Shown here: positions 18,572-29,000 of the stretch, in pieces
Layout of the letters: each line of letters opens with the position of its first letter
How positions within the stretch are numbered: position 1 is the stretch's first letter
Translations under genes and position numbers: made by a program
The notes under the pieces: model-generated
Told to the model about the DNA's origin: nothing
Databases searched by the model: none
The model's input: only the letters and a program-made list of their open reading frames with translations
Source: Roseateles sp. YR242
Lineage (GTDB): Bacteria > Pseudomonadota > Gammaproteobacteria > Burkholderiales > Burkholderiaceae_C
Assembly (NCBI RefSeq): GCF_900109745.1
Contig: NZ_FOAV01000023.1
Span: 1 to 46,809, forward strand
Length of the DNA: 46,809 bases
Direction of reading: 5' to 3'

Positions 18572-19906
18572 TCAGCCCTTGATGGCGTCCACCAGACGCT
18601 CGGCACAACGTTGGGCCAGAGCGGCATCGCTGGCCTCGACCATCACGCGCAGCAGCGGTTCGGTGCCGGACTTGCGAATCAGCACACGGCCGCGGTCACC
18701 CAGCTCGGCGGTGACCTCCGCTTCGGTGCGCGCCAGCGCTGCATTGCTCTTCCAGTCCTGCTGGTCGGCCTGCAGGCGGACGTTGATCAGGGTCTGCGGG
18801 AACAGCGAGACGCCTTCCAGCAGGTCCGCCAGGGGGCGACCGCTGCGGGCAATGGCTTCCAGCACCAGCAGGCTGCTGACGATGCCGTCGCCGGTCGTGT
18901 GCTTGTCCAGCGCCAGCAGGTGGCCGGAGCCCTCCCCGCCCAGCTGCCAGCCACGGGCGGCCAACTCTTCCAGCACGTAACGATCGCCCACCTTGGCGCG
19001 GACGAACTCGACGTCGCGCTGCCGCAGGGCCAGCTCCACCGCCATGTTGGTCATCAAGGTGCCCACCGCCCCCTGCACCGTCTCACCGCGGGCAAGACGG
19101 TCCGCCACCATCACAAACAGCAGTTCGTCGCCATTGAACAGGCGGCCGTTCGCATCCACCATTTGCAGGCGGTCTGCATCACCGTCCAGCGCAATGCCGT
19201 AGTCAGCCTGGTGTTCCTTCACGGCCGCCACCAGCGCCTGGGGGGCCGTGGCTCCCACCTTGTCGTTGATGTTGAAGCCGTCGGGTTTGGTGCCGATGGA
19301 AATGACCTCTGCGCCCAGCTCATGGAACACCGCTGGCGCCACCTGGTAGGCAGCGCCGTTGGCGGCATCCACCACCAGCTTGATGCCGCGCAGGCTCAGG
19401 TCATTGCTGAAGCTGGCCTTGCAGAACTCGATGTAACGGCCCTGGGCGTCATCCAGCCGGCGCGCGCGGCCCAGGCTGGCGGAATCCACCCACACGGGCG
19501 ACTCTTCCAGGACGGCCTCGACATCCAGCTCCCAGGCGTCCGGCAGCTTCTCGCCCTTGGACGAGAAGAACTTGATGCCGTTGTCGGCGAAGGGATTGTG
19601 GGAAGCGGAGATCACCACGCCCAGATGCTGGCGCAGTGCACGGGTCAGGTAGGCCACGCCGGGCGTGGGCAGCGGCCCGGTCAGCAGCACATTCACGCCA
19701 GCCGAGGCAAAGCCGGCTTCCAAGGCGGATTCCAGCATGTAGCCGGAAATGCGGGTGTCCTTGCCGATCAGCACGCTGGGCTTGGCGTAGCTTCGCTTGA
19801 GCACACGGCCGACCGCATGACCGAGGCGCAGCATGAAATCGGGGGTGATGGGCGTCTGACCCACCGTGCCGCGGATTCCATCGGTACCGAAATACTTCCG
19901 GCTCAT
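18572..19906 (-). CDS. glmM: Phosphoglucosamine mutase
   Basis: 444-residue enzyme converting glucosamine-6-phosphate to glucosamine-1-phosphate for UDP-GlcNAc, peptidoglycan and LPS synthesis. It opens with [13 protein letters not shown]; phosphoserine S102 is in VISASHNP; the metal-binding loop is [10 protein letters not shown]; the sugar-binding GEGSGH and phosphate-binding [14 protein letters not shown] loops are intact. The start at MSRKYFG is the family start; three extra codons upstream are ignored. It follows folP by 60 bp, the classic folP-glmM pair. Confidence 0.97.
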   Translation of the reverse strand: MSRKYFGTDGIRGTVGQTPITPDFMLRLGHAVGRVLKRSYAKPSVLIGKDTRISGYMLESALEAGFASAGVNVLLTGPLPTPGVAYLTRALRQHLGVVISASHNPFADNGIKFFSSKGEKLPDAWELDVEAVLEESPVWVDSASLGRARRLDDAQGRYIEFCKASFSNDLSLRGIKLVVDAANGAAYQVAPAVFHELGAEVISIGTKPDGFNINDKVGATAPQALVAAVKEHQADYGIALDGDADRLQMVDANGRLFNGDELLFVMVADRLARGETVQGAVGTLMTNMAVELALRQRDVEFVRAKVGDRYVLEELAARGWQLGGEGSGHLLALDKHTTGDGIVSSLLVLEAIARSGRPLADLLEGVSLFPQTLINVRLQADQQDWKSNAALARTEAEVTAELGDRGRVLIRKSGTEPLLRVMVEASDAALAQRCAERLVDAIKG

Positions 19907-19966
19907 AAGGAGCAACCTCTGACTGTTCTATCTGGAGCAGTCATTGTCTCCCATGCGGGGGGCGTG

Positions 19967-20821
19967 TTAGCCCACCGGGCCGCCGAATGCCCGCCACACC
20001 TGGAGGGCGTCCACTGTTGCCGCGACATCATGCACGCGCACCACCCGAGCGCCATGGGCAACGGCGGCAAGCGCCGCGGCCACGCTGGCGGGCAGGCGCT
20101 CATCCACCGCGCGGCCAGTGAGTGCCCCCAGGGTGGACTTGCGGGACCAGCCCACCAGCAGGGGCCGCCCCAGCGCCAGCAGCTCCGCCTGGCGTCGCTG
20201 CAGCTCGGTGTTCTGCTCCACGGTCTTGGCAAATCCATAACCGGGGTCCAGCATGATGCGCTCCAGGGCGATGCCAACAGACACCAGATGGTCCAGGCGC
20301 GCCTGCAGGAAGTCCCGCACTTCTTCCACCACATCCAGGTAGTGGGTATGGGCGCCCTGCTGCATCGTGGCCGGGTCCCCGCGCATGTGCATCAGACAAA
20401 TGCCGGCGGCAGGGTGGCGGGCGAGGAGCTCGTCAGCACCCTCGTCACGCAGGGCCATCACGTCGTTGATGATGTCCACGCCGAGGTCCAGCGCACGCTG
20501 CATGACCTCGGTCTTGCAGGTGTCCACCGAGATGGGGATGCCCAGGCTCAGCGCCGCCCGCAACACCGGCTCCAGGCGGTGCCACTCTTCATCCGCCGAG
20601 ACCTTGGGCGCACCGGGCCGGGTGGACTCGCCGCCCAGATCCAGGATGTCCACGCCCTCACCCAGCAAACGCTCGCAGAAATTGATGGCACCCGTGGGGT
20701 CGTTGTGCTTCCCGCCGTCCGAGAATGAGTCCGGCGTGACATTCACGATGCCCATGACCAGCGGACGTTCCGCAAGGTCGAGGTCGAAACGGGTGGTTTT
20801 CCAGATCTGACGGGAGCTCAT
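19967..20821 (-). CDS. folP: Dihydropteroate synthase
   Basis: 284-residue folate-pathway enzyme joining p-aminobenzoate to 6-hydroxymethyl-dihydropterin diphosphate; target of sulfonamides. Signatures seen are MGIVNVTPDSFSDGG, DLGGESTRPGA, the IPISVDTCK strand, and the phosphate-binding GWSRKSTLG loop. The start is placed at MSSRQIW, because the open frame upstream runs through the ftsH terminator. Co-directional with glmM. Confidence 0.96.
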   Translation of the reverse strand: MSSRQIWKTTRFDLDLAERPLVMGIVNVTPDSFSDGGKHNDPTGAINFCERLLGEGVDILDLGGESTRPGAPKVSADEEWHRLEPVLRAALSLGIPISVDTCKTEVMQRALDLGVDIINDVMALRDEGADELLARHPAAGICLMHMRGDPATMQQGAHTHYLDVVEEVRDFLQARLDHLVSVGIALERIMLDPGYGFAKTVEQNTELQRRQAELLALGRPLLVGWSRKSTLGALTGRAVDERLPASVAAALAAVAHGARVVRVHDVAATVDALQVWRAFGGPVG

Positions 20822-20897
20822 GAGCACGGGACCAATTAATCCAGGGAAGAACGGAAGGAGCGGCCTAAGCCGGGGCCTGCCTACACAGTCCCCCAAT

Positions 20898-20927
20898 GAA
20901 AAAGGCCGGTTCATCAGAACCGGCCTT
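20898..20927 (-). terminator. Intrinsic terminator after ftsH
   Basis: AAGGCCGGTT pairs perfectly with AACCGGCCTT around a 6-nt loop. On the minus strand the stem is followed by a T-run (A residues at 20899-20903 on plus). It lies about 40 bp beyond the ftsH stop and separates ftsH from folP-glmM. Confidence 0.9.
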
Positions 20928-20967
20928 CAAGCTTAACGGATCCACCGTGGCGGTTGCCCGCCAATGG

Positions 20968-22872
20968 TCAAGCTGCGGCGTGCGCACCGCCCGTCGTCAC
21001 TGCCGGCGTGCCGCCGTTGTCGGGCTTGTTGGTGGGCGGGGTCCAGTCCTTCGGGGGACGCGGAGGACGACCTTCCATGATGTCGTTGATCTGCTCGGAA
21101 TCGATGGTTTCCCATTCCAGCAGCGCAGTCGCCATGGCGTGCATCTTGTCCTTGTTGTCCTCGATCAGTTGACGGGCGGTGGAGTACTGCTCATCAATGA
21201 TCTTGCGGATCTCCTGATCCACCTTGCGCATGGTTTCTTCCGACATGTTGGTCGTCTTCGTGACCGAGCGGCCCAGGAAGACTTCACCTTCGTTGTCGGC
21301 ATAGACCATGGGGCCCAGCTCGTCGGTCATGCCGTAGCGGGTGACCATGTCACGGGCGATGGCCGTGGCACGCTCGAAGTCGTTGCTGGCGCCGGTGGTC
21401 ATCTGGTTCATGAACACTTCTTCCGCAATGCGGCCACCAAACAGCACCGAAATGGTGGAGAGCATGCGCTCCTTGTCCATGCTGTAGCGGTCGCCTTCCG
21501 GCAACTGCATCGTCACGCCCAGGGCACGGCCACGCGGGATCACGGTGACCTTGTGGACCGGGTCGGTCTTGGGCAGCAGGCGGGCCACCAATGCGTGGCC
21601 AGCCTCGTGGTAGGCCGTGTTCTTGCGCTCTTCCTCGGGCATGACCATGGACTTCCGCTCGGGGCCCATCATGATCTTGTCCTTGGCCTTTTCGAAGTCC
21701 TGCATGTCGACCACGCGGCCATTGCGGCGGGCGGCAAACAAGGCGGATTCGTTGACCAGGTTGGCGAGGTCCGCACCGGAGAAACCAGGGGTGCCACGTG
21801 CCAGGATGTCGGCACGCACGTCCTGACCGACCGGCACCTTGCGCATGTGCACGTTCAGGATCTGCTCGCGGCCACGCACGTCCGGCAGGGTCACGTAGAC
21901 CTGGCGGTCGAAACGGCCGGGACGCAGCAGAGCCGGGTCCAGGATGTCAGGACGGTTGGTGGCGGCCATCACGATGACACCGAGGTTGGTATCAAAGCCG
22001 TCCATCTCCACCAGCATCTGGTTGAGGGTCTGCTCGCGCTCGTCGTTGCCACCGCCCAGGCCGGCACCGCGATGACGACCGACGGCGTCGATTTCGTCAA
22101 CGAAGATGATGCAGGGGGCGCTCTTCTTGGCTTGCTCGAACATGTCGCGCACCCGGGCTGCACCGACGCCGACAAACATTTCGACGAAGTCAGAACCCGA
22201 GATGGTGAAGAACGGCACCTTGGCTTCGCCCGCAATGGCCTTGGCCAGCAGCGTCTTGCCGGTACCCGGAGGGCCGACGAGCAGCACACCACGCGGAATG
22301 CGGCCACCCAGCTTCTGGAACTTCTGCGGGTCTTTCAGGAAGTCGACCAGTTCCTTGACCTCTTCCTTGGCTTCGTCGCAACCGGCGACGTCAGCAAAGG
22401 TGGTCGAGTTGTTGGCCTCGTCCAGCATGCGCGCCTTCGATTTGCCGAAGCTGAAAGCGCCACCCTTGCCGCCGCCCTGCATCTGGCGCATGAAATACAC
22501 CCAGACGGCGATCAGCAGCAGCATCGGGCCCCAGCTGAGCAGGATGCTCATCAGGACCGACGGCTCCTCGCGCGGCTTGACGTCGAACTTGACGCCGTAG
22601 TTGATCAGGTCGCCGACCAGGCCACGGTCCAGGTAGGTTGCCGTACTGCGCAGCTTGGTGCCGTCTGTGGTGACGGCGACGATTTCCGTTCCGGCACCGC
22701 CCTCCTGGAGCGTCACCGTCTTGATTCGCTTGGCCCGGACTTCATCAAGGAAGTCGGAATAGGCGATCGGATTCCCCTGCGTTGCGCTGCGATCAAACTG
22801 CTTGAAGACAGTGAACAGCACAAGGGCGATCACCATCCACACAGCCACTTTTGAGAACCACTGATTGTTCAC
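20968..22872 (-). CDS. ftsH: ATP-dependent zinc metalloprotease FtsH
   Basis: 634-residue membrane-anchored AAA+ protease that degrades sigma-32, LpxC-type and misassembled membrane proteins in other bacteria. Two membrane helices (about 7-25 and 105-127) flank a periplasmic domain. Walker A GPPGTGKT is at 200-207, Walker [10 protein letters not shown], the second region of homology ends [18 protein letters not shown], and the zinc site is HEAGH (H422, E423, H426). The C-terminal tail is Pro/Gly-rich and low complexity. Preceded by a sigma-32-like promoter and by rlmE, the common rlmE-ftsH pair. Confidence 0.97.
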   Translation of the reverse strand: MNNQWFSKVAVWMVIALVLFTVFKQFDRSATQGNPIAYSDFLDEVRAKRIKTVTLQEGGAGTEIVAVTTDGTKLRSTATYLDRGLVGDLINYGVKFDVKPREEPSVLMSILLSWGPMLLLIAVWVYFMRQMQGGGKGGAFSFGKSKARMLDEANNSTTFADVAGCDEAKEEVKELVDFLKDPQKFQKLGGRIPRGVLLVGPPGTGKTLLAKAIAGEAKVPFFTISGSDFVEMFVGVGAARVRDMFEQAKKSAPCIIFVDEIDAVGRHRGAGLGGGNDEREQTLNQMLVEMDGFDTNLGVIVMAATNRPDILDPALLRPGRFDRQVYVTLPDVRGREQILNVHMRKVPVGQDVRADILARGTPGFSGADLANLVNESALFAARRNGRVVDMQDFEKAKDKIMMGPERKSMVMPEEERKNTAYHEAGHALVARLLPKTDPVHKVTVIPRGRALGVTMQLPEGDRYSMDKERMLSTISVLFGGRIAEEVFMNQMTTGASNDFERATAIARDMVTRYGMTDELGPMVYADNEGEVFLGRSVTKTTNMSEETMRKVDQEIRKIIDEQYSTARQLIEDNKDKMHAMATALLEWETIDSEQINDIMEGRPPRPPKDWTPPTNKPDNGGTPAVTTGGAHAAA

Positions 22873-22939
22873 CGCGACTCCTTCGTCTTTCCGTCCCCTG
22901 CTGCCGTCACGAACTTCGACGGCGCAGCACTTGGCCGGT

Positions 22940-22967
22940 ACATGGGGTTGATTCTAGGACAGTCAAG
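22940..22967 (-). promoter_or_regulatory. Sigma-32 (heat-shock) promoter of ftsH
   Basis: On the minus strand CTTGACT, a 13-bp spacer, then CCCCATGT. The -10 matches the sigma-32 consensus CCCCATnT fully and the -35 matches CTTGAAA at five of seven positions. It lies 68 bp before the ftsH start, in the 310-bp rlmE-ftsH gap, so ftsH can be induced independently of rlmE. I see nothing else notable in that gap. Confidence 0.7.
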
Positions 22968-23182
22968 ACCCCACCCCTGATTGGCAAATCCATGTCCGTC
23001 GATAGATATTGCCACGCGAATCGGTCGGGGTGGCCCCGAAGCAAGGGGCTTCTGACCGATCTGATCAGGGTTTCAGCTGTTTTTGGGTCTGTTTCCGAAC
23101 TTTTTCGCAGCGTTCGAGGCGGCGCCTGCCACCGCTTCACAACCGCTGCCTGAGCACTTTCCAGCAGCTTTCTGACAGCTTC

Positions 23183-23854
23183 TTAGCGTTTCAGGCCAAT
23201 GCCGACCAGGAAGTTTTCCGAGGATCTTTCCCGGGACGCCTTGGGTTTGGCCGTTTTTACCTTGCGGAACTGGTCGCGGAAGGCTTTCACCAGCTCGTCG
23301 TAGCCCGCCCCGTGGAAGACCTTGGCCACCAAGGCCCCCTCCGGCTTCAGGTGACGGGCGGAAAACTCCAGCGCCAGCTCGATCAGGTGGGAGATGCGGG
23401 CGGCATCCGTGGCTGCAATGCCCGACAGGTTGGGCGCCATGTCCGACACCACCAGATCCACCGCCGCACCGCCCAGTGCTTCTTCCAGCTGGGCCAGCAC
23501 CGCGTCCTCGCCGAAATCACCCTGGATGAAGTGCACGCCCTCGATGGGCTCGAACTCCAGCAGGTCCAGCGCGATGATCCGGCCATTGAGTTGCCCGGCA
23601 GCCGCTCCGCCCACGCCCGCTTCCTTGGGCGCGAAGCGGCGGCGCAGGTACTGGCTCCAGGCACCCGGGGAGGCGCCCAGGTCCACCACCACCTGCCCGG
23701 GACGGATCAACTGGAATTCCTCGTCGATTTCCTTGAGCTTGTAGGCGGCGCGGGACCGGTAGCCCTCTTTCTGGGCCAATTTCACGTACGGGTCGTTGAC
23801 GTGCTGGTTCAGCCACGCCTTGTTCAGCTTCTTGCTTTTGGTGTCGACTTTCAT
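23183..23854 (-). CDS. rlmE: 23S rRNA 2'-O-methyltransferase RlmE (FtsJ/RrmJ)
   Basis: 223-residue SAM-dependent enzyme that methylates U2552 (E. coli numbering) of 23S rRNA, a heat-shock-linked ribosome assembly step. The SAM-binding motif is [14 protein letters not shown]; the catalytic K-D-K-E set is visible as K39 in [10 protein letters not shown], Asp in VVSDMAPN, Lys in VAKVFHG and Glu in RSSENFLV. The start at MKVDTKSKK is preferred; the frame is open 117 bp further upstream but without family resemblance. In related genomes its divergent neighbour is usually yhbY; here a 14-kb island lies between them. Confidence 0.95.
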   Translation of the reverse strand: MKVDTKSKKLNKAWLNQHVNDPYVKLAQKEGYRSRAAYKLKEIDEEFQLIRPGQVVVDLGASPGAWSQYLRRRFAPKEAGVGGAAAGQLNGRIIALDLLEFEPIEGVHFIQGDFGEDAVLAQLEEALGGAAVDLVVSDMAPNLSGIAATDAARISHLIELALEFSARHLKPEGALVAKVFHGAGYDELVKAFRDQFRKVKTAKPKASRERSSENFLVGIGLKR

Positions 23855-24020
23855 TGGGGGCCATTTTGCCTCAAGGGCCGGCGATGCTGCGGGCCGAGGC
23901 TTCGCAGACTGTCTTTCAGCGGGCAGGCCCAACTTGCCGAGCTGCGTGGAAGAGCTCGAGGCCTCAGTCAATCATCTGTGGCCCACCATTCCTGCGCAGA
24001 TGCAGAGGACGAGCAAAGGG

Positions 24021-24988
24021 CTAGAGTTTCTCGATCTTGAAGGAATCGATGATCTGTTCAACCAGCGCCCGGGTCCGCATGTATTCAGCGCCATTCGCCG
24101 CCCTTGCGCCGCTTATGTAGCCAAACGAAAGATAGAAGTAATAGTTGGAATCTCCAACTGGAAGCATCCAGACGTCACTCTCATCCATACCAGGAGCGGT
24201 TGGACTCATCTCGTGCAGATGAATCCAATCATTTCCTTCACGAATCATCCGCTCCGTAGGGGATACCACTGAACGAAATGCCTCCCCACGTGCAATTTTC
24301 TCAGCGTTGTAGCGCCGGCTCTGCTCTTCCTGCGTCGTGATGTATTGCTCTATGGTCAACGATCGCCTATCGCGGATCCCCAAAGTTACTGCACCACCCG
24401 CCGTCCAATCCCCACAAAACCTCTGGAAACTCACCCAATCGTAACCGTAATAGGTATTTCTCTTTTTAGCCCCAACAAGCTCATGCCTAGCGGATGCCTC
24501 GCTTGGCTTACCTTGTCGCGCCACGATATCCGCCCTATTTAAAAGAAATCCAGGCTCAGGGAGAGCATTAACATACCCCGCCATCTTAAATTGAACATCT
24601 TTAGCAGGCTGCTGAAATACTGTTTCCTGAACGAGACATGAAAAAGAGCGGCTTCACAGAACCGTCTACAAGCGATTTTTCAGTGCCCACCAAGGGGTGA
24701 TGCACCCCTGGATAAGGCTTTCACGGGGGTGGGAAACCGGTATTTCAGCAGCCTGTTAGGGTTCGCACCAGCATAACACTCGCTGATATTAACCCCACCA
24801 AGATAGGCATGAGAGATTCGATATCGGTCAAAAAGATTGACCACGTAATATTTCAAGCTCAACTCACGCGGAGATGTCGGAAACTCCGGATACGGTTTGC
24901 CAAGTCGGCTATCCAGCCCCCCTTCGCCAGCAGCACATGCTGCAAGCACGAAGGCCATCAGAAGCCACACGAAGTTCTTCGAAATCAT
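24021..24988 (-). pseudogene. Paralogous lipoprotein gene split by a MITE
   Basis: Copy of the lipoprotein gene that follows cdiA. It starts MISKNFV with lipobox VLAAC and reads SPRELSLKYY and NISECYAGANP, then the frame enters the 151-bp element and stops at 24680 (102 residues). The remainder resumes after the element as KDVQFKMAGY and runs to IDSFKIEKL, closely matching the intact paralogue (FCGDWTAGG, GIRDRRS, PVGDSNYYFYLSFGYISGA). Removing the element and one TTAG restores a single frame of roughly 270 codons, so the insertion is recent and is the only visible lesion. A downstream start at 24584 could still yield the non-lipidated C-terminal half. Confidence 0.85.
24605..24755. mobile_element. 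151-bp MITE-like element with terminal inverted repeats
   Basis: Both ends begin CAGGCTGCTGAAATAC on their own strand (24605-24620 and 24740-24755), and the similarity extends through a GTTTCC segment to about 23-25 bp. The element is bounded by TTAG at 24601-24604 and 24756-24759, a 4-bp target duplication of YTAR type as made by IS5-group transposases; that family assignment is inference. It encodes no transposase and contains an internal AGGGGTG-ATG-CACCCCT hairpin. It interrupts the lipoprotein paralogue. Confidence 0.85.
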
Positions 24989-25018
24989 TTAAAGCAAATC
25001 ATAATTCTTTAAACTCAA

Positions 25019-25141
25019 CTAACAGGGAGATGTTGGCGATGCTGGAAACGGCCTGCCAGTTCGCATATCCATCTGCGAGCCGCCGGCACTGCCAACAAGA
25101 AAAAAAATGGGCGCCAATAACAATACAACGATACATCTCAT
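25019..25141 (-). pseudogene. 40-codon stub of a third lipoprotein copy
   Basis: The frame MRCIVVLLLAPIFFLVGSAG continues through DMRTGRPFPASPTSP, matching the N-terminus of the intact lipoprotein (DERTGKPFPISPTSP), then stops at TAG. The lipobox Cys is replaced by Ser (VGS for VGC). After the stop the similarity continues briefly as LSLKNYDLL before running into the start of the MITE-split copy, so most of the gene has been deleted. A remnant of a tandem gene duplication. Confidence 0.75.
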
Positions 25142-25244
25142 TATTGGTCTTTTACCAGCACCTTCAAAATACACCAGCAGCGACCAGCAGCTTCAGAACC
25201 AAATATTGGCGACTCCTCATCCAACCCCAGGAGCAAAGTTAATC

Positions 25245-26054
25245 TCAGAGCTTCTCGACTTTAAACGAATCGACAATCTGTTCGACTAGACCACGAATGC
25301 GCAAATATTCGGCGTCATTGGCGGCCTTCGCTCCGCTCATATAACCAAAAGAAAGGCAAAAATAGTAATTCGAATCACCAATTGGGAGGATCCAAGTCTC
25401 ACTCTCGTCAGCCCCAGGCACAGTAGGACTTCTCTCATGCAAATAAACCCACGCATTACCATTCCGCACAACATTCTCAGCGGGTTGGCGCTGGGCTCGA
25501 AAAACCGTACCTCGAGCAATCTCATCCGCATTGAATCGTTGAGTCCAAATTTTTCGAGTTTCAATAAACTGCTCGATGGACCAAGAGCGCTTATCCCGAA
25601 TTCCAAGCGAAACTACGCCACCCGCAGTCCAATCACCACAAAATGAATCAAACTGCACCCAATCGCCGTATCGAGAATTTGTTTTTCGGCTGCCAATAAA
25701 CTGGTGCTTGGCAGGAAAATCCAATCCTTCTCCGCTCCTCGCCACAATATCCTTCCTATTAAGGAAATAACCTGGTTCAGCTGGACGATTTTTATATTCA
25801 ACCATCTTGAACCGTACATTCTCGGGGTCAGCGCCGGAGTAGCATGATCTAACGTTGACCCCATCAAGATACGCATGAGCCACGTGATACTGGCTAAAAA
25901 GATTGACCGAATAATACTTTAAACCCAATTCACGTGGGGATGTTGGCGATATCGGAAAAGGTTTACCAGTTCGCTCATCCAACTGCACCCCACCGCCTGC
26001 ACAACCGACTGCAACCAAACCGGTCAAGAGCATTAAACCAATCCAATATCTCAT
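25245..26054 (-). CDS. Lipoprotein, candidate immunity protein for CdiA
   Basis: 269-residue protein with a lipoprotein signal: MRYWIGLMLLTGLVAVGC, then Ala at +2, which favours outer-membrane sorting. The mature part carries SPRELGLKYYSVNLF, conserved cysteines in SCYSGADP and SFCGDWTAGG, and a C-terminal GDSNYYFCLSFGYMSGAKAAN block shared with the decayed copies. I do not recognise the family. The ATG overlaps the cdiA TGA by 1 nt (a GTG one codon earlier overlaps by 3), so it is coupled to cdiA, exactly where cdiI genes lie. Base composition is clearly more AT-rich than the housekeeping genes around, suggesting transfer. Immunity is inferred from position, coupling and duplication only. 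Confidence 0.75.
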   Translation of the reverse strand: MRYWIGLMLLTGLVAVGCAGGGVQLDERTGKPFPISPTSPRELGLKYYSVNLFSQYHVAHAYLDGVNVRSCYSGADPENVRFKMVEYKNRPAEPGYFLNRKDIVARSGEGLDFPAKHQFIGSRKTNSRYGDWVQFDSFCGDWTAGGVVSLGIRDKRSWSIEQFIETRKIWTQRFNADEIARGTVFRAQRQPAENVVRNGNAWVYLHERSPTVPGADESETWILPIGDSNYYFCLSFGYMSGAKAANDAEYLRIRGLVEQIVDSFKVEKL

Positions 26055-29000
26055 CACTGGCCTTTCGTTGGTGCCAGTTGCTGCTGCAACTGTTCTAGTT
26101 GGTTCAAACGGAGATCGGGCTTGGTTTCACCTCCAATGGGTGACTGGACTTGAGGTGATGAAACACTTGGCACCTGCCGAAGCTGCTGCAACCAATCGCG
26201 CTCACCTCGATTATTTTGCAGAGAATTCATATTAAATGACGGCATGACAACTGGCTGAGGCGTGGGCAGCCACGCGTTCAAATTTCGCACTGCGGTCGAA
26301 TTTCTATTAATATTCATGACATCAATACTCAAGTCTTCATACTTAAACAAGACCCCACCCTTCTCATTCACATTATTAGCCGAACACCCAATTGCTGCTG
26401 CCCCCCCGCAACTGTGAACGGAGTAAGACGTGCTATACATCTGTGTCATGTCAGTCCAAGTTAGGGATCCTGCATACCACCCCACCGCGCGGGCCACCGG
26501 GTCATTACCTGGCGCCCAGAAAGTAGGCTTTTCTTGCGCCACAACGGAGGAGGCGGCGGTCAGATTACTTTGGTAAGTGGCAGGATTGTTGACTGTGATG
26601 ACCAATGGCGAATTGGTCACTCCCCGCTGCGCCAATGCGCGCAGTTCGTCAGTTTGCGTCATGGTGCCACGGCTATGTCCTGCGTCATACACCAGATTGG
26701 TATATGCCAGAGAACCGTTGGAATTCGTGTTGGCCACCCCGTTTGAGTCGCGTGACAAAAGCAGTTCTTGAGTCAGGTCTGCCTTTAAATTCCCAGCAGG
26801 CGTAAAAAATCCAAAAGCCTCGGCCGCCTTTTCAACACCAGCAACAAAAAGTTCACCGATAAAGTTACTCGCCTTATCAGTATGTACAAGATAGGTAGGA
26901 TTCGACGTTGTTTCACCGCTACTTTCGATCGCAGCTCGATTGGCATTCGTCGGCGTCATCTGCAACGCCAACTGCGCCGCCCGATCTCTGGTGTTAAAGA
27001 TCCCATTGCTGAAGACCGTAGAACCCTTCTTCTCGTCATCCGTCAGCTTCGCCAACTCTTCTACCGTCACCGGCACCACCTGAATATTGTTGACCGTCTT
27101 CCCCCCATCCTTCGCCAACAAATCCGAATCCAGCCCCTGCTCACCAGCTGCAACCTTGGCCACGCCCTTCGCATCTAGATCCCGATTCGGATTATTCACA
27201 CTGGCCGACAGCTGGTTAAACGCCTCCTCCGCCACCTTGGACTCGGACCAATCCGGATGCGCCGCAGTCAGTTCCTCCTTGGCGTCGTTCAAGCGCTTGG
27301 AATTCGCGGCCTGATCGTTCGTACACGGCTGCTGGATGCAGAACACCTTGTAAGCCTGCGGGCTCAGGAATTTCTTGATCCCATCATCCACCAGCGTGAC
27401 GATCACATCGGTCATCACCCGTCCCGCTTCGCTGCTACGGTTGACGCTGTCCTGCATGGCCCCCATGTCGTCCTGCGTCAGCGCACGCGTGGCACCGTCG
27501 ATGTCGCGGCGCAGGCCCGCTGCGGCTTGCTTGTCATCCCCGCGGATTTCCAGCGTGCCGTTGCCAACCACCGCGTAGGTGGTGGAGCTGTCGCTGCTGG
27601 ACTTGCCGGCATTGGCCATCAAGCCACCCAGCGCGCTCTTGCCCAGGCTGTAGGTCGGGTTCTGCATCATGTCCGACCCCATGCTCACGCCCCCCGCCTT
27701 GGCTGAAGCCTCCTTGTGGTTCTCGACGTCCGTATAACCCAGGCTGTTGGTGGAGAAGCTGTTCTTGTCCGCCGTGGCCGTGCTGGCAATGGCGCCGCCA
27801 TCCAGCTGGGTATGGTTGCCCACCTGGACGTCATAACCCCCTGCCCCACCAAACAAACCCGTCTGGCGGTTCACGCTGGCGTATTCCGCGTCCGCCTTGC
27901 TCCAGTTCACGCTCATGTTGGCGGAACCGCCACCCGAGCCGTAGGTGAAGGACGCCCCCGCGCTGACCTGCTTCTGGTCGGCGTGGTAGTTCATGGTGTC
28001 CTGCACACTGCGGATGGTCAGGTCGCGGCCGATGTCCGCCACCACCCGCTGCCCGGCCGCCTGCGCCCCGGCCAGCGTGGCGTCACGCCCGGTCCGGATC
28101 GTCAGTGTGTCCGTGGCCTCCACGTTGGTGTTGACCTGCTGCACAGAATCGCCGTCTGCATGGCCCTTGCCGGCGTAGCCGCTGGCGCTGAACGTGATGC
28201 CGGTCTTCTGGCCCAGGGACAACCCAACACCCGCCGACCAACCGCTGTTGCTGTTGGTGGACTTCTGCGTGGTGGTGTCCTGCGCGCTCTTCAACACCAG
28301 ATCGTTGGCCGCGTCCAGCGTGACGTTCTGGCCCTTGATGGTGCTGCCGATCGCCGTCAGGTTGCCGGTGCCCTCCAACACCTTGCCATTGGCGTCCTTC
28401 TCGCCAGCGGCAACGATGCTCACGTTGCCGCCACCCAGCACCTGGCTGCCGTGTGCATAGCTGGCCTGGGCGTCAGACGTACTCTTGCTCTTGCTGCTGC
28501 CCACCGAAAGCTGGATGCTCACGCTGCCGGCATCACCGTTCGACACCGCCGAGGCCTCCTTGGCCGCATCGTCGTAGTTCGCCATCAAGGTGGCGCCCGC
28601 CTTGGCCGCGTAGAGCGAGGTCAGGCGTCCATCCGGCGCGTCCTTGGCACTCTTGGCGGATTGGTAAACCGCCTGCGCTGTGTCCGTGATGGCGCTCTTG
28701 AGCGCCACCGTCAGGCCGCTTTGCTTGACCTCGTGCAGCTCGTTGTGGCCCGCCGTGTCCTGCACCGCTTCAATGCTCACATTGCGGCCCACCAGCGCAA
28801 CGTCCTGCCCCGCCACCACATCGCTGCCCTTGAGCGTCAGGTCGCGCCCGGCACTCATCGTCACATTGCCAGCCACACTGCCAATGGTGCTGCCCTCGTG
28901 CACGGTCTGCGTGTCCGAGGTTGTGTCCTTGGTCTGGCGCGACCCGGCCGTGAAGCCGATGCCGCCCGTACCCATGAGGCCGCTCTGCTTGGTCTGCGAG

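Noticed and set aside
18431-20728. A 765-codon plus-strand open frame
   Set aside because: Antisense to glmM and folP. It also spans the strong terminator at 18530-18560, so it is not a plausible message.
20896-22854. A 652-codon plus-strand open frame
   Set aside because: Antisense to ftsH; no recognisable protein features.
24021-24584. An independent 187-codon gene
   Set aside because: It is the 3' part of the MITE-split lipoprotein copy and lacks the signal peptide; it is treated as part of the pseudogene.
26054-27400. VENN-delimited CdiA-CT module
   Set aside because: I looked for VENN or a close variant before the tip and found none (NEKGG and NSKRL are not matches), so a standard VENN boundary is not claimed.
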